Positions 60,709-64,000 of a stretch of 64,000 nucleotides of DNA are shown here, in pieces. Position 1 is the first letter of the stretch. Each line of letters begins with the position of its first letter. The stretch comes from Citrobacter braakii (GTDB lineage: Bacteria > Pseudomonadota > Gammaproteobacteria > Enterobacterales > Enterobacteriaceae): NCBI RefSeq assembly GCF_002075345.1, contig NZ_NAEW01000002.1, positions 310,001-374,000 on the forward strand, written 5' to 3'. Under the pieces are notes generated by a model, which did not search any database, was not told where the DNA came from, and saw only the letters and a program-made list of their open reading frames with translations. Both the position numbers and the translations under genes were made by a program.

Positions 60709-61644
60709 TCAGACGAGGCGCTGATACTCCTTCGCAATTTCACAGGCCAGTACCGCATTGTTGAACACCAGCTGAATATTTGATTTCAGGCTGTCACCAC
60801 CGGTCAGCTCTGCAACCCGCGCTAACAGGTACGGCGTACTCTCTTTGCCCACGATGCCCTGATCTTCCGCTTCTTTTACCGCCCGATCGATTGCCGCATT
60901 AATTTTCTCTTCGGCCATCGCAAACTGCTCTGGGATGGGGTTCGCAACAACCAGACCGCCGTCGAGACCCGTTTGCCATTTCACCGCCATGGCACGGGCA
61001 ATCTCTTTCGCACTGTCCAGACGGATGCTGACCTCAAACGGACTGGTACGGCAGAAAAATGCTGGCAACGCGTTGGTTTGATAACCAATTAACGGCACAC
61101 CAAAGGTTTCTAAATATTCAGTAGTTAAGCCGAGATCAAGAATAGATTTCGCCCCGGCACAAATTACCGTGACATTGGTATGCGCCAGTTCTTGCAGATC
61201 CGCGGAAATATCAAAGGTATGTTCAGCACCACGATGAACCCCACCTATTCCCCCTGTCGCAAATACTTTAATTCCCGCCAGTGCGGCAATAATCATGGTT
61301 GAGGCAACAGTCGTTGCACCATTTTTTCCTGCCGCGACCACAAACGGCAAATCACGACGACTTACTTTCGTAACGCTATGACCTTCTCGCCCAAGCAGCT
61401 CAATTTCATCTTTGCTTAAACCAACTTTCATTATTCCGCCAATAATGGCAATGGTCGCAGGAACCGCACCGTGTTTACGAATAGTTTCTTCTACTTCAAT
61501 CGCTGTCTGGGCATTCTGCGGAAATGGCATACCATGAGAAATAATGGTTGATTCAAGTGCAACAATCGGCTTCTTACTGTTTAATGCTTCCTGTACTTCT
61601 GGAGATATTTGTAATAATTCAGAGGAAAGAGTTAATTCAGACAT
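60709..61644 (-). CDS. psuG: Pseudouridine-5'-phosphate glycosidase PsuG
   Basis: A 311-residue enzyme that breaks the C-C bond of pseudouridine 5'-phosphate to give uracil and ribose 5-phosphate. Visible family motifs: KPIVALESTIISHGMPFPQN near residue 24-43, the active-site region ATIAIIGGIMKVGL, and GGVHRGAEHTFDISADLQEL. Its start overlaps the end of psuK by 13 bp. Length is one residue shorter than in E. coli. Confidence 0.96.
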   Translation of the reverse strand: MSELTLSSELLQISPEVQEALNSKKPIVALESTIISHGMPFPQNAQTAIEVEETIRKHGAVPATIAIIGGIMKVGLSKDEIELLGREGHSVTKVSRRDLPFVVAAGKNGATTVASTMIIAALAGIKVFATGGIGGVHRGAEHTFDISADLQELAHTNVTVICAGAKSILDLGLTTEYLETFGVPLIGYQTNALPAFFCRTSPFEVSIRLDSAKEIARAMAVKWQTGLDGGLVVANPIPEQFAMAEEKINAAIDRAVKEAEDQGIVGKESTPYLLARVAELTGGDSLKSNIQLVFNNAVLACEIAKEYQRLV

Positions 61645-62573
61645 TCTGTGTTCTCCACTAATGAGCTTACATTCGCAACAGACAAATCAGGGTTATTGGT
61701 ATATTCACAGGCTAACGCCATTGATGAACAACCCTGCGCAAATCGAACCGAATCAATAAAGGGCATGCCGTCTACCCAGCAGGAAGCCAGTCCAGCCATC
61801 ATTGCATCGCCAGCCCCGGTAACATTAATGACGTGAGTTTTAATCGGCAGCGACCAACCACGACTCCCCGCAATATCACTGTAATAAACACCGTCACCGC
61901 CCATGCTGAGCACCAGCCTATTTAAGCCGCGATCATGAAACCAGGCGGCGACTTTACCCACGTCATCACGCCCGGAAAGCGCAATACCGCTTAGCGTTTC
62001 GGCTTCAAGCCGGTTGGGTTTAAGAGTGTGAATTTGTCCAAGCCGCTCGCGAATTTTGACGCATTTCCATGCCGATACCGGGTCAACAAACACCGGAACC
62101 TCTCCGGCATTTTCCAGCACCCATGCCAGGGCATCTTCACTGATATTGCAATCGGCGACGATGACTTTCGCCTGCCGAATAAAATCATGATGCTGTGATA
62201 AAAAATCTGCTGAAATATGTTCGGTAATGCTCATATCATTAATGGCAACCAACATTTCACCGGTGTTATCAAGCAATGATAAATAACTGGACGTATTCTC
62301 TCCGGGAACGATAAGACACTTATCAACATGAACTCCGGATTGATTGGTTTGCGCCAATAACGATTGTCCATAAAAATCATTACCAACCGCCGTCAGTAAC
62401 CATGAATTTTTCCCCAGCAGCGCGAGATTATGTGCAATGTTACGTCCAACTCCGCCGGGGGTGAATTTTATCTTTCCTGGATTCGAATCCGCATAATTTA
62501 GAGAAGCATGCGAATACCCAGCAACATCCATATTGGCCGAGCCAATAGTTACTATGTATTCCTTTTCACGCAT
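61632..62573 (-). CDS. psuK: Pseudouridine kinase PsuK
   Basis: A 313-residue PfkB-family kinase that phosphorylates pseudouridine. The substrate region FTPGGVGRNIAHNLALLGKN is near 38-57 and the catalytic NVTGAGDAMMAGLAS near 250. First gene of the operon psuK-psuG-psuT. ATG 62573 was taken over the frame opening at 62633: AGGGG is 8 bases before it and the length then equals E. coli PsuK. Confidence 0.95.
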   Translation of the reverse strand: MREKEYIVTIGSANMDVAGYSHASLNYADSNPGKIKFTPGGVGRNIAHNLALLGKNSWLLTAVGNDFYGQSLLAQTNQSGVHVDKCLIVPGENTSSYLSLLDNTGEMLVAINDMSITEHISADFLSQHHDFIRQAKVIVADCNISEDALAWVLENAGEVPVFVDPVSAWKCVKIRERLGQIHTLKPNRLEAETLSGIALSGRDDVGKVAAWFHDRGLNRLVLSMGGDGVYYSDIAGSRGWSLPIKTHVINVTGAGDAMMAGLASCWVDGMPFIDSVRFAQGCSSMALACEYTNNPDLSVANVSSLVENTECLN

Positions 62574-62650
62574 AGCACGTCCCCTGGCAATTAACTTGCC
62601 AAAAATGAGTTCGTTAAAAATAACCAACGCCACACATCAGGTTATTAGAG

Positions 62651-62678
62651 CACATGTTCACTATCAAACACATGTTCA
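62651..62678. repeat. Direct repeat CACATGTTCA x2 upstream of psuK
   Basis: Two exact 10-bp copies start 18 bp apart, about 80-105 bp before the psuK ATG, in promoter position. The spacing puts them close to the same side of the helix (less than two turns), a layout common for regulator sites. The cognate regulator is unknown. Confidence 0.45.
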
Positions 62679-62826
62679 TAGTAAGCGTGTTTTTGACAAA
62701 GTAAATCCATATTCAAGATCTAAACTCAATAGATATGAACAGAATCACAATTTTTTATAGATACAGTCTGTAAAGGAAAGAGAAAATGAGAGGTAGTACA
62801 CAATTCAAGCAGTCTAAAGAGTTTAA

Positions 62827-62843
62827 CTCCGGCATAACCGGAG
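62827..62843. terminator. Hairpin after the LysR-type gene
   Basis: CTCCGG/CCGGAG with loop CATAA, 34 bp beyond the stop of the LysR-type gene; followed by ATTTTT on the plus strand only. On the minus strand there is no U-run, so its orientation as terminator is uncertain. Confidence 0.45.
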
Positions 62844-62876
62844 ATTTTTCAGATGCGCCAGACGATCCGGTTCGTA

Positions 62877-63788
62877 TCAACTGAGCGAAACAAGGTCCTC
62901 TGGCATATGGTTGTACAAAATCCGCCAGAAGTGCTCAGCCGTTTTATTCAACCGGGTATCCATTCGGTAAATATAAGCCTGAATAGGCACCATCAGTTCC
63001 GGCGTCTGCAGACAAACCAGCCGCTTTTCGCGCAGTTCGTTTACGATAGTCCACGCCGGCAGCCAGGCGATACCATGCCCATCCAATGCCATATTTTTTA
63101 ATAACTCACTCATCGAAGACATAAACAGCGTTCGGGCTGAAATGCCGCCTACTTCCGCCAGATGACGGTTTACCAATCTTCCCATGTAGGATGTGCTGGT
63201 ATAGTTCAGAATCGGTGCCTGCGACTGATAGATATCAAACAACGCCTTACCCTGCGCATCAGCAGCACACACGGGGTACAGTTCAGACTCAAAAACCTTC
63301 AAGCTGCAGAAAGGTGACTGCATTAAATCTTCATCCCGAAAGGAGATAATAAAATCGCTTTTCCCCTCGCGCAGAGTATTCACCGCCTGAACAACATCAA
63401 TAGCTTCAACATGATAGACAAACTCCTCACCCCAGGCCGCCATTGAGTGCACCAATCTGGGCAACATCGTCAGCGACAGAGAATGTGCCGCCGCTATTTT
63501 GATATTGGGTACACCCAGTAAATTGTGGCCGCTTAGCTCATCCAGATTACATTCCAGCTGTTGCAACAAACTACGGGTTTGCGAATGAAATAGCTTGCCC
63601 TCCTCCGTGAGTTGCAGTGGGCTCGTTGTGCGATCAAAAAGCAGCACACCCACGGCTGATTCGAGCGCCTTGATCCGCCGGCTAAATGCCGGTTGGGATA
63701 TGTTGCGCTCCTCAGCCGCCTGGGAAAAATGACGGCATGCCTCCAACGTCAGAAAGTCATATAACCATTTTGTCTCAATATTTTTCAT
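62877..63788 (-). CDS. LysR-type regulator, HypT (YjiE/QseD)-like
   Basis: A 303-residue LysR-type regulator. Its N-terminus KNIETKWLYDFLTLEACRHF and the ensuing helix-turn-helix AAEERNISQPAFSRRIKALE closely resemble E. coli HypT, the hypochlorite-responsive regulator; the C-terminal domain contains KIAAAHSLSLTMLPRLV and VPIQAYIYRMDTRLN, also HypT-like. HypT senses HOCl by methionine oxidation; this copy has several Met residues in the region SSMSELLKNMALDG, but I cannot tell whether the key ones are conserved. ATG 63788 was preferred to GTG 63797. Its target is unknown; location beside psuK suggests, without proving, a link. Confidence 0.82.
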   Translation of the reverse strand: MKNIETKWLYDFLTLEACRHFSQAAEERNISQPAFSRRIKALESAVGVLLFDRTTSPLQLTEEGKLFHSQTRSLLQQLECNLDELSGHNLLGVPNIKIAAAHSLSLTMLPRLVHSMAAWGEEFVYHVEAIDVVQAVNTLREGKSDFIISFRDEDLMQSPFCSLKVFESELYPVCAADAQGKALFDIYQSQAPILNYTSTSYMGRLVNRHLAEVGGISARTLFMSSMSELLKNMALDGHGIAWLPAWTIVNELREKRLVCLQTPELMVPIQAYIYRMDTRLNKTAEHFWRILYNHMPEDLVSLS

Positions 63789-64000
63789 GCTTATCACGCG
63801 GATATTTAAATATGCCTATTAGCCTTAAAGCATCATGCCTGAATAGTTCCGAAGATGACATTCATCATTAGCGCCTGGTGATTCGTTTTTTGCATCAAGG
63901 CTTCATCTTTAACATTAACATACTTCTCTCCCTATCGGTTACGACCGCTTGTCCGCCGTGTAACGCGGAGCCTCTGGCCGAATACCGGCCTACTGAGGTT
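63789..64000. other. Right-end region without a supported gene
   Basis: The last ~210 bp contain the promoter of the LysR-type gene and no credible reading frame on either strand. A short palindrome GGCCGAATACCGGCC near 63977-63991 may be the 3'-end hairpin of a gene outside the window. Confidence 0.5.

Larger units (their letters stand above)
62574..62876. other. psuK upstream region
   Basis: About 300 bp without a gene between psuK (5' end) and the 3' end of a LysR-type regulator gene. It is A+T-rich and includes the direct repeat CACATGTTCA at 62651-62660 and 62669-62678 and a hairpin at 62827-62843. Confidence 0.6.

Noticed and set aside
63841-63925. Small frames of 8 and about 20 codons upstream of the HypT-like gene
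   Set aside because: Short, without ribosome-binding sites at proper spacing and without amino-acid runs that would indicate a leader peptide.

Overview
The window is chromosomal DNA from an enterobacterium of the Escherichia-Salmonella-Citrobacter group. Almost every gene has a recognisable E. coli K-12 counterpart in the order of the thiMD to psuK segment (about 47-48 min on the K-12 map). The exceptions point away from E. coli itself: an mhb gentisate cluster between dusC and yohJ (as I recall it from Salmonella, with Klebsiella gene order), an intact mdtQ, and a foreign-looking TonB receptor where cirA is expected. Citrobacter or a Salmonella relative fits best, but I cannot name the species. 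No tRNA, rRNA, IS element, prophage, integrase or CRISPR array is visible.

Layout. 1-2.3 kb: 5' part of GntR regulator yegW, then thiM-thiD behind a TPP riboswitch. 2.4-8.2 kb: rcnB without rcnRA, a chaperone-usher fimbrial operon (yehDCBA/stcABCD type) and yehE. 8.4-16.3 kb: mrp, metG, lipoprotein yehR, yehS with the pyruvate-sensing BtsSR pair, and mlrA. 16.4-28.7 kb: micro-protein yohO, the osmF-yehYXW transporter, bglX, dld, pbpG, yohC, yohD, mdtQ. 28.9-36.8 kb: an unassigned methyltransferase, micro-protein yohP, dusC, then mhbM-I-H-D-T with divergent regulator mhbR, a complete route from 3-hydroxybenzoate through gentisate to pyruvate and fumarate. 36.9-42.9 kb: yohJK, cdd, sanA, yeiS, preTA. 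43-48 kb: mglBAC galactose transport and galS, with clear CRP and Gal operators. 48-54.9 kb: yeiB-folE, yeiG, the Fur-boxed TonB receptor, lysP. 55-63.8 kb: yeiE/yeiH separated by a full ERIC element, nfo-yeiI, the pseudouridine operon psuK-psuG-psuT, and a HypT-like LysR regulator.

How the genes work together. The window is mainly nutrient scavenging and signalling: thiamine salvage, galactose uptake, pyrimidine and pseudouridine breakdown, aromatic acid breakdown, lysine and iron uptake, osmolyte transport, and two cell-surface programmes (fimbriae; MlrA for curli/biofilm). Many start codons were set by ribosome-binding sites and family lengths rather than by the longest reading frame; these choices are explained in the entries.

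I found no convincing new multi-gene system. The best leads are the replaced TonB receptor, the RcnB gene lacking its efflux partners, the HypT-like regulator and repeats next to the psu operon, and the perfect 16-bp hairpin after mrp.
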